A stretch of 64,000 nt of DNA from Sporosarcina luteola (GCF_023715245.1 NZ_JAMBNV010000001.1:620001-684000), one strand, 5' to 3'. Positions 42,975-53,559 are shown, counted from the first letter of the stretch. The notes: generated by a model from the letters alone, not told the origin. Numbers and translations: made by a program.

Positions 42975-44269
42975 TACAAATCCTCCCATTTTTCTTTTTT
43001 ACTATAAATATAGCCATATCTAATACCTTCTCGGTAAAAAATAGATGCTAGCTTATATTTCCTATTATTATAGTACCACTCCGCCAGTGCAATGCAATAT
43101 TTATGAATGAATCTGAAATCTTCCATTTCCTTAAAATGCTGAATGGCGGCTTCTGCTATTTCTACAGACAATCCATGTTCACTATGCAATGATTGATAGA
43201 AGCTGAAATGATGAAAATAAGAAATTTGGTTTTCATCATCTACTTGATGATACAATGCACTCCCTTTTTCAGCCCAATCTTTAACAAGGTTCTTTTCATT
43301 CATTTTTGAATATTCCTCGATTAGAGAGAGAACTGTAATCAGCTTTTCAGAGGGATCTATTTTATTGTCAATACTCTTATTATAGTATTCGATAGCTTGC
43401 TTACTATTCCCCATAGCGCTATTCAGAGTACCTATATTATGATAAATAATCCCTTTTTCGCTATGTAAATTAAATTCTTCGCTAATTTGCATAGCTTTTG
43501 AATATGCTTCCAATGCGTCTTGGAATTTATCGCTTCTTTTATAAGAAATCCCGATAAGAATATAGCAGTCTAACACTCTGCTCATCATTATATTTTCCCG
43601 GAAAAAATTAAGTGCACGTCTAGCATGATCAATCGAATTGAATGTATGCCCATCGGCCATATAAAAAACAGCAATTATAAAATTAAATTCAGCTTTTTCC
43701 CAATCGCCAAGAGGTAATGACTCCAGTTTATGAAGTATTAACTCAAAATAATGTATGGCCATTTTTCGATTGCCAGTATTATAATAAAATAACCCTTTAT
43801 TTAGTTGGAACAAATAAAGTTGATATGCATCAAAATTATCACTAGACTCTTCAAGTAATTCAATTTCTTGTTTGAGTTTTTCTGAATCAAATCTTACTGT
43901 CAAATTAAATCGGAAAATAATAAGCGAATAAGTAAAGTGTAGTGAATCGTTTTCAAATAGGGGGCAGTTTTGCTCAAGATACTCTAACTTTTCTTTCGTA
44001 AAATTGAAATCCCTCGCTGTAATTACTTCGCGATAAGCCTCCATCAACATCTTTTCAAACTCGCGTTCCGTCTCTTCATCCGTTTCCTGCAGCTTCCCCG
44101 GATCCATTCCGAGCCGCTCCATCAGCATTTCTGTAATGTCCTCACTCGGTTCGATCTGGTTCCGTTCGATTTTTGATAAATAAGATGGCGTACAAATCCC
44201 TTTGGCTAGGACTATCTGCTTCATATCTTGCCGTACACGTTCCGCACGTATCAAATGACCTATTTTCAT
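42974..44269 (-). CDS. RRNPP-type peptide-sensing transcription regulator (second)
   Basis: A 431-residue regulator: HTH_3 domain at residues 1-60 (GHLIRAERVRQDMKQIVLAK and SYLSKIERNQIEPS) and tetratricopeptide repeats to the end (for example YYNTGNRKMAIHYFELIL and YHNIGTLNSAMGNSKQAIEY). It is of the same architecture as the regulator at 40231, but the two differ in most residues, so they are distinct members and not a recent duplication. Start ATG follows GAGAGGGAT. The propeptide gene overlaps the stop by one base. It faces the first cassette and is divergent from a 54-residue ORF at 44496. Confidence 0.88.
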   Translation of the reverse strand: MKIGHLIRAERVRQDMKQIVLAKGICTPSYLSKIERNQIEPSEDITEMLMERLGMDPGKLQETDEETEREFEKMLMEAYREVITARDFNFTKEKLEYLEQNCPLFENDSLHFTYSLIIFRFNLTVRFDSEKLKQEIELLEESSDNFDAYQLYLFQLNKGLFYYNTGNRKMAIHYFELILHKLESLPLGDWEKAEFNFIIAVFYMADGHTFNSIDHARRALNFFRENIMMSRVLDCYILIGISYKRSDKFQDALEAYSKAMQISEEFNLHSEKGIIYHNIGTLNSAMGNSKQAIEYYNKSIDNKIDPSEKLITVLSLIEEYSKMNEKNLVKDWAEKGSALYHQVDDENQISYFHHFSFYQSLHSEHGLSVEIAEAAIQHFKEMEDFRFIHKYCIALAEWYYNNRKYKLASIFYREGIRYGYIYSKKEKWEDL

Positions 44270-44372
44270 TTGCCGATCCCTCTCTTTATCTATCTAATCC
44301 TAATTTACAGTATAAAGCATATTCATGCAAAGTAAGAAACTTTTCTTGGAAAAGCGAAAATAAATGATCTTT

Positions 44373-44401
44373 TTGAAAAAAATGTCCCAACCGGTTATAC
44401 T
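44373..44401 (+). promoter_or_regulatory. SigA-like promoter before 54-aa ORF
   Basis: TTGAAA, 17-bp spacer, TATACT, reading toward the small ORF at 44496. It lies in the region shared with the divergent regulator, so it may be its target. Confidence 0.6.
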
Positions 44402-44495
44402 TCTTTAGAAGGACATGGCATGATATATTATAGTTAATAGTCCCACGCCATGGATATTCATCTAAATTAAACAGGACAAAAGGAGTGTGAAGGGG

Positions 44496-44660
44496 ATGAC
44501 GATAGCAAGTAAAGAGGTAAACTGCGACAAGGAATTCCTGGACATCGAGATCATGAAGATGAAGATGGAGCTCTTACAATTTGTGAAGAAGATGCAGTCC
44601 AATGGTTTATTGAAATCGGTTGATTACGATGAATTAAACAATACGCTCACATCAAAGTGA
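44496..44660 (+). CDS. Small hypothetical protein (54 aa)
   Basis: A 54-codon ORF with GTGTGAAGGGG before the ATG, a SigA-like promoter upstream and a terminator downstream. The product is soluble, helical and highly charged (DIEIMKMKMELLQFVKKMQS). It has no signal peptide. I do not recognise it; it lacks the SQELD motif of Spo0E phosphatases. Its position divergent from the second RRNPP regulator suggests possible regulation by it. Confidence 0.7.
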   Translation: MTIASKEVNCDKEFLDIEIMKMKMELLQFVKKMQSNGLLKSVDYDELNNTLTSK

Positions 44661-44676
44661 ATAATTGCTGGAGAGG

Positions 44677-44716
44677 AAGGTGACAGACATTCAATGGAAT
44701 GTTATGGTCACCTTTT
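44677..44716 (+). terminator. Terminator after 54-aa ORF
   Basis: AAGGTGAC pairs with GTCACCTT, with an inner ATTC/GAAT stem, followed by TTTTT. Confidence 0.85.
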
Positions 44717-44751
44717 TGCATACAAGGGATAGTTTTTTCACTGGAAGATAA

Positions 44752-44792
44752 AAAAGCCGTTTCGAAGTTTATGTTGACTTCGAAACGGTTAA
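44752..44792 (-). terminator. Terminator overlapping stop of small membrane protein
   Basis: CCGTTTCGAAGT pairs with ACTTCGAAACGG; on the minus strand a T-run follows. It overlaps the stop codon of the gene at 44789. Confidence 0.85.
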
Positions 44793-44977
44793 TTATAACC
44801 TCTTGTTCTCTTTACGCCAATAATCATGAGACCCACAGCGCTTGTGATATTTAGCAGGACACCTATAATGAGCAACACCCATTCAACGGTGTTTGGAAGT
44901 GAAAGAGTCAAGGATAAAACGAGCGATACAGTGCCGACGACGAGCAAGAGCATCAATATCGGTATTTTATTTTGCAT
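44789..44977 (-). CDS. Small two-segment membrane protein (62 aa)
   Basis: A 62-residue protein with two membrane segments (IPILMLLLVVGTVSLVLSL and VEWVLLIIGVLLNITSAVGL) and a short basic tail. AAAGGAGG before the ATG at 44977 is a strong ribosome site; an upstream in-frame ATG at 45004 has none. A terminator overlaps its stop, so it is expressed alone. The function is unknown. Confidence 0.75.
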   Translation of the reverse strand: MQNKIPILMLLLVVGTVSLVLSLTLSLPNTVEWVLLIIGVLLNITSAVGLMIIGVKRTRGYN

Positions 44978-45062
44978 CCGGATGCCTCCTTTTGATATGT
45001 GCAAGTGTATGTAAGGGTATTATAACTGTTTTATGAATGAAGTGGGGGACGCGTTTGTTACG

Positions 45063-45202
45063 TTTATGCGTCTTTGTAGCGTTTTATGAGCTTTTGCAGG
45101 TATTTATGCGTATCTGCAACGGTTTATGCGTCGATTAAGACATTTATGCGCGAAGTAAGCGTTTTATGCGTAGTTTCGGCAATTTATGCTTCATTAGTGG
45201 AA
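45063..45202 (+). repeat. 20-bp degenerate tandem array, 7 units (TTTATGCG type)
   Basis: Seven units of exactly 20 bp. The first 6-8 bases are constant (TTTATGCG), while the last 12 differ from unit to unit. It fills the gap between the small membrane protein gene and the gbsR terminator. Confidence 0.88.
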
Positions 45203-45220
45203 TTCATATGGCTGTTAATC

Positions 45221-45260
45221 AAAAAAAGGTGGTCCCTCTACACGAAGGGGCCGCCTTTTT
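45221..45260. terminator. Terminator at 3' end of gbsR-like gene
   Basis: AAGGTGGTCCCT pairs with AGGGGCCGCCTT (with G-T pairs), with an A-run before and a T-run after, so active on either strand. Confidence 0.85.
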
Positions 45261-45273
45261 GCTTATGCTTCTA

Positions 45274-45819
45274 TTATTCCCCGTTACCTTCCTTCAAAGG
45301 GACAAGGTCGAAGATGTTGTGGTCTTCGAAGGCGTCGATGAGGCGGTCCAGCCATTCGAAGTAGTCTCGGGCATATTGAAGTTTGTTGATATCCGTTTCA
45401 ACGATCTTCTTTAGTTCCTCGCTGATGTCGGGATTGTTTTTCAACTGTTCCAGTTCGCGCAGCGATTTCTTGACGGCGACGGAATGGAGTGAAATGGATC
45501 TGCGCCATTTAATTGAAAATAGATTGATAAAGCTCTGGTACCAATCGTCTTTCACTTGATATAAGTCTTTGCGTACGCCGCGGACCCATGCCCGTTCGAC
45601 TAATTTCAGTTCGGCCAGCGCCCGTACGGATGTGCTCATGCTTGTTTTGCTCATGCCGAGTTCTTCGGTCATGTCGTCCAAGGTCATCGGCTCATCGTGG
45701 AAGAACATTGTGCCGTACTGTCTGCCGGCTGAAGCTGTGAGGCCGTATAAATGTATGTTTTGTGCGATTGTCTCAATAATCCTCTCGCGTGCCTTGTCGA
45801 GTGTTTCTTTACCTTCCAT
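45274..45819 (-). CDS. gbsR: GbsR-type choline/osmoprotectant regulator
   Basis: A 181-residue MarR-like winged-helix regulator matching GbsR. The HTH is SKTSMSTSVRALAELKLVERA with the beta-wing RGVRKDLYQV. GbsR-type proteins regulate choline and glycine betaine genes, with choline acting as inducer in Bacillus subtilis. It is divergent from opuAA with a perfect palindrome between (45912). Start ATG at 45819 follows CGGAGGGAAT; an upstream in-frame ATG extends the frame without a ribosome site. Confidence 0.85.
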   Translation of the reverse strand: MEGKETLDKARERIIETIAQNIHLYGLTASAGRQYGTMFFHDEPMTLDDMTEELGMSKTSMSTSVRALAELKLVERAWVRGVRKDLYQVKDDWYQSFINLFSIKWRRSISLHSVAVKKSLRELEQLKNNPDISEELKKIVETDINKLQYARDYFEWLDRLIDAFEDHNIFDLVPLKEGNGE

Positions 45820-45911
45820 AGTGCATTCCCTCCGCTGTCTGGGAATTAAATTCCCAATCAATAACCTAAGCGTATTATACCTGCAATTCAAGTGTAACGA
45901 TAAGTTTAAAC

Positions 45912-45935
45912 TTTGTACAGTTTTTACTGTACAAA
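45912..45935. promoter_or_regulatory. Palindromic operator between gbsR and opuA
   Basis: TTTGTACAG and CTGTACAAA form a perfect 9-bp inverted repeat around 6 bases. It lies 22 bp upstream of the opuA -35. It is the likely site of the GbsR-like regulator. Confidence 0.6.
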
Positions 45936-45956
45936 CAATTTAAATGGAAATAACGG

Positions 45957-45985
45957 TTGTAAAGAAAAATCTTTATGCATATACT
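45957..45985 (+). promoter_or_regulatory. SigA-like promoter of opuA
   Basis: TTGTAA, exactly 17 bp, TATACT, 37 bp before the opuAA start. Confidence 0.7.
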
Positions 45986-46021
45986 AGTAGACGATGAGTT
46001 TCATATTTAGGGAGTGTACAC

Positions 46022-47294
46022 ATGACAGAACTAGTAAAGAAAATCGAAGTGGTCAATACGACGAAGATCTTCGGTAAAAACAGCAGGCGCGCGGCGCAGC
46101 TGTTGAATGAGGGGAAGTCAAAAAGTGAAATCCTCAAGTCTACAGGCGCGACGGTAGGCGTGAAAAACGCCACATTTGACGTCTATGATGGTGAAATATT
46201 TGTCATCATGGGTCTATCAGGAAGCGGGAAATCCACATTAGTGCGGATGCTGAACCGCTTGATTGACCCGACGATGGGATCGATCCGTATTGACGGGGAA
46301 GACATTGTCAGCATGAATAAAGAGCAGCTTCGTCAAGTGCGACGGAAGAAAATCGGGATGGTGTTCCAGAATTTCGCTCTATTCCCGCATAAGACGATTC
46401 TTCAAAATACAGAATACGGTCTTGAAATCCAAGGCATCGCAAAGGCGGAGCGTAAGGCGAAAGCGGTCGAGTCGCTACGGCTTGTCGGGCTTGCAGGGTA
46501 CGAAGAGCAATATCCGAGCCAGCTGAGCGGTGGAATGCAGCAGCGGGTCGGCTTGGCACGAGCGCTTGCCAATGATCCCGATGTGCTGTTGATGGATGAG
46601 GCGTTCAGTGCGCTTGATCCATTGATTCGGAAAGATATGCAGGATGAGCTCCTCCAGCTTCACCATGACATGGGGAAAACAATCATTTTCATTACCCATG
46701 ATTTGGACGAGGCGCTTCGAATCGGAGACCGCATTGCGTTAATGAAAGACGGCGATATCGTTCAAATCGGAACGCCTGAAGAGATTTTGATGAGTCCTTC
46801 GAATAAATACGTGGAGCGATTTGTGGAAGATGTCGACCTATCGAAAGTGTTGACGGCTGGCCATATTATGAAAAAAGCGGATATGGTGCAAATCGACCGG
46901 GGAGCGCGCGTTGCCTTGCGCCTTATGAAGAGGCAAGGGATTTCCTCCATTTATGTTGTGGATAAAGGAAATCGACTGCTTGGAGCGGTCACTGCTCAAG
47001 ATGCGAGCGAAGCAACGACATCCGGAAAAACATTGGAGGATGTACTGGTCACGGACATTCCGACAACTTCACCGGATACCGTACTAACCGACCTATTCGA
47101 CACAGTTTCGACGACAGCGATTCCAGTAGCGGTCGTGAATGAAAATCATCATCTGGAAGGCATTATTATCCGCGGCGCATTGATTGGCGCGTTGGCGGGG
47201 GACGGACAGTTCATTAATAGTGACCGTACGGTGGACGCTACCGTGGACACAACCGTAGACACGGAACAGTTGATGGAAGTGGAGGTGAATAACC

Positions 47295-47302
<8 letters not shown>
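46022..47302 (+). CDS. opuAA: Glycine betaine ABC transporter ATPase
   Basis: A 426-residue ATPase with Walker A MGLSGSGKST, signature LSGGMQQRVGLARAL, Walker B VLLMDEAFSALDP and switch FITHDLDEAL, plus two C-terminal CBS domains (about 285-400). The N-terminal extension IFGKNSRRAAQLLNEGKSK is typical of OpuAA/ProV. In OpuA the CBS domains sense ionic strength and gate the transporter. The last 20 residues are acidic with repeated TVD. It overlaps opuAB by 8 bp. Confidence 0.95.
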
Positions 47303-49054
<1,752 letters not shown>

Positions 49055-49060
49055 TTAAAC

Positions 49061-49096
49061 CAGGCAGTCCGCTACTATAGCGGGCTGCCTGTTTTA
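49061..49096 (+). terminator. Terminator of opuA operon
   Basis: CAGGCAG-CCGC pairs with GCGG-CTGCCTG, followed by TTTT. Confidence 0.88.
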
Positions 49097-49108
49097 CGCT
49101 TTTCATTA

Positions 49109-49534
49109 CTATCTTCTATATTCAATGGAGTAATATTGTTGGTTGAACTCTTTGATGCTAGGGAATATGTAGTTCAGTTGTCCTTCATGGTACGTGAAGG
49201 TATGTAAACGCTTACTTGTCTCATCAATAAAATTTTTACGGACAGGGATTAGAAGACTTGTACCATCAGCGAAAATGACATCTGTGAGATACTCTTCCAC
49301 TTCGAACGTTTCAAAAGAACGAGTGAAAATCCAAACACAATCGATATGGTCCGGCGGTTCTGTTTGTAATATGACCTGATTCGCCTCGGGAAGTTGCTTG
49401 AGTAATTCCATAGGCGTTAGATCAGAAAGATAGAGACCATGTGTCGTGATGATCTCCGACATGCCACCGGTCGTTTTAGCCCAACATAAGGCGTGAACAG
49501 TCTGATGGTCATGTGAAAAACGGTTACGTGACAT
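49109..49534 (-). CDS. Hypothetical protein (141 aa)
   Basis: A 141-residue soluble protein that I do not recognise, beginning MSRNRFSHDHQTVHALCWAK. It has mixed alpha/beta character and no signal peptide. AAAGGAGGATATCTA is a strong ribosome site for the ATG at 49534; a longer frame upstream is not needed. It converges on opuAC and probably shares its terminator. No function is proposed. Confidence 0.75.
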   Translation of the reverse strand: MSRNRFSHDHQTVHALCWAKTTGGMSEIITTHGLYLSDLTPMELLKQLPEANQVILQTEPPDHIDCVWIFTRSFETFEVEEYLTDVIFADGTSLLIPVRKNFIDETSKRLHTFTYHEGQLNYIFPSIKEFNQQYYSIEYRR

Positions 49535-49715
49535 TAGATATCCTCCTTTTATCATATAATGTATTTAGTATAGCATGATAAATTGTATAGTAATAGTCAA
49601 AATGTAACAAATAATTGAAATTCTTGTAAAATACATAAAAACGTACATATTTCATGAAACTCATACAGGCGGAACTATTATCCACTGTAATTAATCCGCA
49701 ATTCAAAACTGTCTA

Positions 49716-49746
49716 TTGACCTTTACGTTAACGTCAATGGTATATT
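49716..49746 (+). promoter_or_regulatory. MerR-type promoter with LiuR-like palindrome
   Basis: -35 TTGACC and -10 TATATT are separated by 19 bp, the spacing used by MerR activators. The spacer contains TTTACGTTAACGTCAA, like the LiuR-type box of branched-chain acid and acyl-CoA catabolism genes. It is 20 bp upstream of the merR-like gene. Confidence 0.7.
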
Positions 49747-49765
49747 CATAGCAAAGGCTCAAGGG

Positions 49766-50152
49766 GTGGTGAAGCTGAAGACAATTACGGAAGTGGCGGA
49801 ATCATTCGGCGTGTCGACGCGTACAATCCGGTATTATGAGGAAATCGGACTGTTGGCACCGGTTCGGTCAGAGGGGAATCAGCGGCTCTATTCCAATGCT
49901 GAACTCGCGAAGCTTAAACTCATTTTTCGCGGCAAGCGGTACGGATTTACACTGGACGACATCAAAGAGATGGTGCTGCTGTTCGACAAGGATCGGACAG
50001 GACAAAAACAGCTTGAAGTGACGATCGAATATGGTAAATGCAGAATCGGGGAAATCGATCGGAAAATCCGGGAGTTGCAGGAAATGAAAGCTGAAATGGT
50101 AGAGTTGCTCGAAGAATTCACTGAAAAATTGGATGGTTCGAAAGGGGAATGA
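49766..50152 (+). CDS. MerR-family regulator (LiuR-like)
   Basis: A 128-residue MerR regulator: HTH at the N-terminus (ITEVAESFGVSTRTIRYYEE), the LKLIFRGKRYGFTLDDIKE helices, and a C-terminal dimerisation coiled coil (about 75-120). There are no cysteines for metal or redox sensing, which fits a small-molecule (acyl-CoA) regulator. The start is one of two adjacent GTGs or a nearby CTG; the ribosome site AAGGGG leaves this uncertain. The gene begins an operon with an acyl-CoA ligase and an acyl-CoA dehydrogenase, behind a LiuR-like operator, so autoregulation of acyl-CoA degradation is likely. Confidence 0.87.
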   Translation: MVKLKTITEVAESFGVSTRTIRYYEEIGLLAPVRSEGNQRLYSNAELAKLKLIFRGKRYGFTLDDIKEMVLLFDKDRTGQKQLEVTIEYGKCRIGEIDRKIRELQEMKAEMVELLEEFTEKLDGSKGE

Positions 50153-50156
50153 AGGG

Positions 50157-51647
50157 ATGAACAGTTCACAGCTGTTGGAGAGGAATGCAAGGAAGTACCC
50201 AAAAACGGAGGCCGTAGTCTGCATGGGGAAGCGGACTACGTACGAAGAATTGGACAACCGTGTCAACCGGTTCGGGCATGCGCTTCTGAATGAAGGCATC
50301 CAAAAAGGGTCGAAAGTGGCGTTGTTCTTGCCAAATGTCGAAGAATTCATCGTTGCCTATTTTGCAACACAACGAATCGGCGCTGTCGTAGTTCCAATCA
50401 ACGTCAAGCTGGCAACGGAAGAATTGACGTATGTGCTCGACCATTCAGACGCAGAAGCAATCGTTGTGCATGAATTGCTATTTGAAACAGTGAAGTCACT
50501 TAAAACACCTTCTTTATTAATCAAAACAGGCGAGGCGTCCGGAAACTGGAAAGCCTTTGAAACGCTTATCCAAAACGCGGACGACATACCGATTCCGTGC
50601 AATCTGACAGAAGACGATGAATCAACGATCCTATATACGTCCGGAACGACCGGAAATCCGAAAGGGGTGCTGTTCAGCTATCGCAACATCCTTACCGTCG
50701 CATCGATGATCGCCGTCGAAATGGAGTTCAAGCCGGAAAGCCGCGTCCTCCTCATGATGCCGCTCAGCCATTCGGCGCCCCTTCATTTATTCATGATGGC
50801 AGGAATGTATGTAGGTGCGACACTCGTCCTGACGCCGACATTCACGCCTGACCTTCTGATCGACACGGTGGAAAAGGAGAGGACGACCCATTTCTTCGGC
50901 GCGCCAGTCGCGTACTTGCTCACGGCTGGGCAACCACGATTGAAAGATGCTGATCTGTCTTCGATGAAATGGTGGATTTACGGAGGAGCGCCGCTATCCG
51001 CGAATGAAGTGAGTATGGTGAAGACCGCTTTCCGGACGGACAATCTTGTGTGCGTTTATGGCCTGACGGAAGCGGGCCCGAGCGGCTCATTGCTGTTGGC
51101 GGATGAGCATGCAACGAAGTCCGGAAGCATCGGACGCCGAGCACCGCTTCATACGGAGCTTCGGATTGTGAATGAAGACGGCATAGACGTGCCTCCGGGA
51201 GAAATCGGTGAAATCGTCCTACTCGGCGAAGGGAATATGCTCGGCTATTATAAAAATACGGAAGCGACGAAAGAAGCGTTCATCGGGGAGTGGCTCAAGA
51301 CCGGAGACTTGGCGAAGTTCGATGAGGACGGCTATATATGGATTGTCGATCGCAAGAAGGACTTGATCATTTCGGGCGGCGTCAACATCTATCCTAAAGA
51401 AATCGAGGAGACGATACTCGGCTATCCAGGCATCCGTGAAGTAGCGGTCGTCGGCGTGCCGCATCCCGAATGGGGTGAAACAGTGAAAGCGGTGTTCGCA
51501 GCAACAAATCCGGTAGACAGCGGGGAATTAAAAGCATTCCTCCTCGAGCATCTTGCCAAATATAAAGTGCCTCGTCTGTACGAACAAGTAGAAGCATTGC
51601 CACGGAACGCTTCCGGAAAAATCTTGAAGCAGCCATTGAGGGGGTGA
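50157..51647 (+). CDS. Acyl-CoA synthetase (class I AMP-forming)
   Basis: A 496-residue ligase with all core motifs: P-loop LYTSGTTGNPKG, YGLTEAGPSG, the GDLAKFDEDGYIWIVDRKKD hinge, and the C-terminal PRNASGKILKQ with catalytic Lys. It activates a medium-, long-chain or branched acid to its CoA ester; the substrate is not evident. It starts 4 bp after the MerR stop (AAGGG upstream of the ATG) and ends 7 bp before the dehydrogenase, so it is the middle gene of the operon. It resembles the partial gene at 1-546. Confidence 0.93.
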   Translation: MNSSQLLERNARKYPKTEAVVCMGKRTTYEELDNRVNRFGHALLNEGIQKGSKVALFLPNVEEFIVAYFATQRIGAVVVPINVKLATEELTYVLDHSDAEAIVVHELLFETVKSLKTPSLLIKTGEASGNWKAFETLIQNADDIPIPCNLTEDDESTILYTSGTTGNPKGVLFSYRNILTVASMIAVEMEFKPESRVLLMMPLSHSAPLHLFMMAGMYVGATLVLTPTFTPDLLIDTVEKERTTHFFGAPVAYLLTAGQPRLKDADLSSMKWWIYGGAPLSANEVSMVKTAFRTDNLVCVYGLTEAGPSGSLLLADEHATKSGSIGRRAPLHTELRIVNEDGIDVPPGEIGEIVLLGEGNMLGYYKNTEATKEAFIGEWLKTGDLAKFDEDGYIWIVDRKKDLIISGGVNIYPKEIEETILGYPGIREVAVVGVPHPEWGETVKAVFAATNPVDSGELKAFLLEHLAKYKVPRLYEQVEALPRNASGKILKQPLRG

Positions 51648-51654
51648 CCGTCCA

Positions 51655-53325
51655 ATGAAAGTCGTGCAGGAAGCGGAATCCATCAAGACTGAAAACTTCT
51701 ACGAAGGCGATGACACGCTCCGCTTAATTCTCGAAGAGCATTTGCAAGGGCCATTCCTAGAGTATGCGAAAAGGGAGCTTTCCCTTTTCGGCGAGCTTTG
51801 CGCAAATGAAATCGATGAGCGTGCAAAGCATACCGACCGTGAAGGGGAGCCTCGCCTTATAAGATATGACAAGTTCGGCGAGGAAGTTTCCGAAGTTTGG
51901 GTGAATGAAGGCTACAAGAAAACCGTCCAGGAAACGTATGACACCGGGATTGTCGGATATGTCCACAAGGAAATTCCTGAGCTTGGCCATAAGGGGAACT
52001 ACACGTACAGCTTCGCACAAGGCTATTTATTGTCGCATGCCGAGCCCGGGTTTTATTGCCCCGTTACACTGTCGATGGCGACCGCCTATTTGCTTGACCA
52101 TTACGCGGATGCACAAGTGAAAAACTTGTTCCTCGGCAATGTGTGCTCGACAGGAGAAGTACCGTTATACGAAGGAGCGACATTTCTAACGGAGCGTCAA
52201 GGCGGATCGGATGTCGGAGCGAACGTTGTGAAAGCTGTAAAAGACGGCGATCACTATCGCTTATACGGTGAGAAATACTTCGCTTCGAACGCGGGCATGG
52301 CAGGCGTGGCTATGGTGCTTGCTAGAATGGAAGGCGCGCAGGAAGGGTCACGCGGATTGACGTTATTCGCCGTTCCATGGCACAAGGAAGACGGTAAACC
52401 GAACGGGCTCCGCATCCGCCGTTTGAAAGATAAATTAGGCGTCCGCGCCGTCCCTTCCGGAGAAGTCGAATTCGACGGTGCACTCGCCTATACGATCGGG
52501 GAGCCGTCGAAAGGGCTCTATTATATGATGGAAGCCCTCAACCTGTCGCGCATTTGCAACGCGGTCGCCTCCATCGGCATCATGCGGCGCGCCTTGCTGG
52601 AATCAAAAGCGTACGCAACCCGCCGGAATGCATTCGGCAAGCCTCTCACTGACTATCCGATGGTGCAGGACACGCTCGGAAAAATGGCGGCGAGGCTTCA
52701 TGTTGAAGTGGCAACCGTCTTTGATTTCATCAAACTGTATGAACGTGTCACAGATGGCGCAGCATCCGAACGCGAAACGGTCCTGAACCGACTTTTCATT
52801 GCGCTCATCAAGAAGGAGACCGCCGAGCAGGCAATCCACTTTGCTCATGAAGCGATTGAAATGCATGGGGGCAACGGCTATATCGAGGATTTCGTCACAC
52901 CGCGCCTATTGCGGGACGCCCAAGTGCTCACCGTATGGGAAGGCACCGCCAATATTCTAGGGCTAGAACTTATTCGTCTCGTCAATAAATTCGAAGCGCA
53001 TAAGCTGTTCATCGACGAAATGCGCAACCGCCTCGTCATTGTAAATGACTGTGAGATGAAAAAAGCTTTAACGGGCGAACTAAATAAGCTATCCACTGAC
53101 CTTCAAGCATTTGCAAGCTACGACAATGCCCTCCAAACATTTGAAGCGAAAGGCCTCATGAAGCGTATGGCCCATCTATACGAAAGCGTCATTGCGCTTG
53201 AATGGGCGACGAAACATGGAGGCAAATTTGAAAAGCTGGCGGAGATTTATATTGAAGATACATGGTCATTGCGAGAAGTCGGAGATGACATGAAGACAGT
53301 CGCATATTTTACGGAAATCATTTGA
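51655..53325 (+). CDS. Acyl-CoA dehydrogenase (AidB-like)
   Basis: A 556-residue flavoprotein of the AidB-like branch of acyl-CoA dehydrogenases, longer than classical 380-residue enzymes because of N- and C-terminal extensions. FLTERQGGSDVG and YGEKYFASNAG belong to the FAD/substrate site; the glutamate in VWEGTANI is in the position seen in AidB-like proteins, and IEMHGGNGYIED follows the family. It likely oxidises the acyl-CoA made by the ligase upstream; a DNA-repair role as for AidB is possible but less likely in this operon. The ATG follows GGGGGTGACCGTCC. A terminator follows. Confidence 0.92.
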   Translation: MKVVQEAESIKTENFYEGDDTLRLILEEHLQGPFLEYAKRELSLFGELCANEIDERAKHTDREGEPRLIRYDKFGEEVSEVWVNEGYKKTVQETYDTGIVGYVHKEIPELGHKGNYTYSFAQGYLLSHAEPGFYCPVTLSMATAYLLDHYADAQVKNLFLGNVCSTGEVPLYEGATFLTERQGGSDVGANVVKAVKDGDHYRLYGEKYFASNAGMAGVAMVLARMEGAQEGSRGLTLFAVPWHKEDGKPNGLRIRRLKDKLGVRAVPSGEVEFDGALAYTIGEPSKGLYYMMEALNLSRICNAVASIGIMRRALLESKAYATRRNAFGKPLTDYPMVQDTLGKMAARLHVEVATVFDFIKLYERVTDGAASERETVLNRLFIALIKKETAEQAIHFAHEAIEMHGGNGYIEDFVTPRLLRDAQVLTVWEGTANILGLELIRLVNKFEAHKLFIDEMRNRLVIVNDCEMKKALTGELNKLSTDLQAFASYDNALQTFEAKGLMKRMAHLYESVIALEWATKHGGKFEKLAEIYIEDTWSLREVGDDMKTVAYFTEII

Positions 53326-53331
53326 AATGAA

Positions 53332-53364
53332 GGGAGTCGGCTTTGGAAGCCGGCTTCCTTTTTC
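53332..53364 (+). terminator. Terminator of merR-ligase-dehydrogenase operon
   Basis: GGGAGTCGGCTT pairs with AAGCCGGCTTCC with small mismatches, followed by TTTTT. Confidence 0.85.
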
Positions 53365-53559
53365 AAATTATGCATGTTGCGAAAAATGAATGTTTCCCCA
53401 AGTTCCCTCAGCATTTGACAATATAATCTGTCGATGCACATGGGTTCTTTTTATTTACTGGCGATATTGACGAATAGATAGCGTATTTTATCAGTAAAAT
53501 TGAATTTTCTATTCTCCCAGGAAGCCGTATAGTTAAAGACAAGAACATCACTTGGGGGA

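Noticed and set aside
44496..44660. Spo0E-like phosphatase
   Set aside because: The size is similar, but the SQELD motif is missing.
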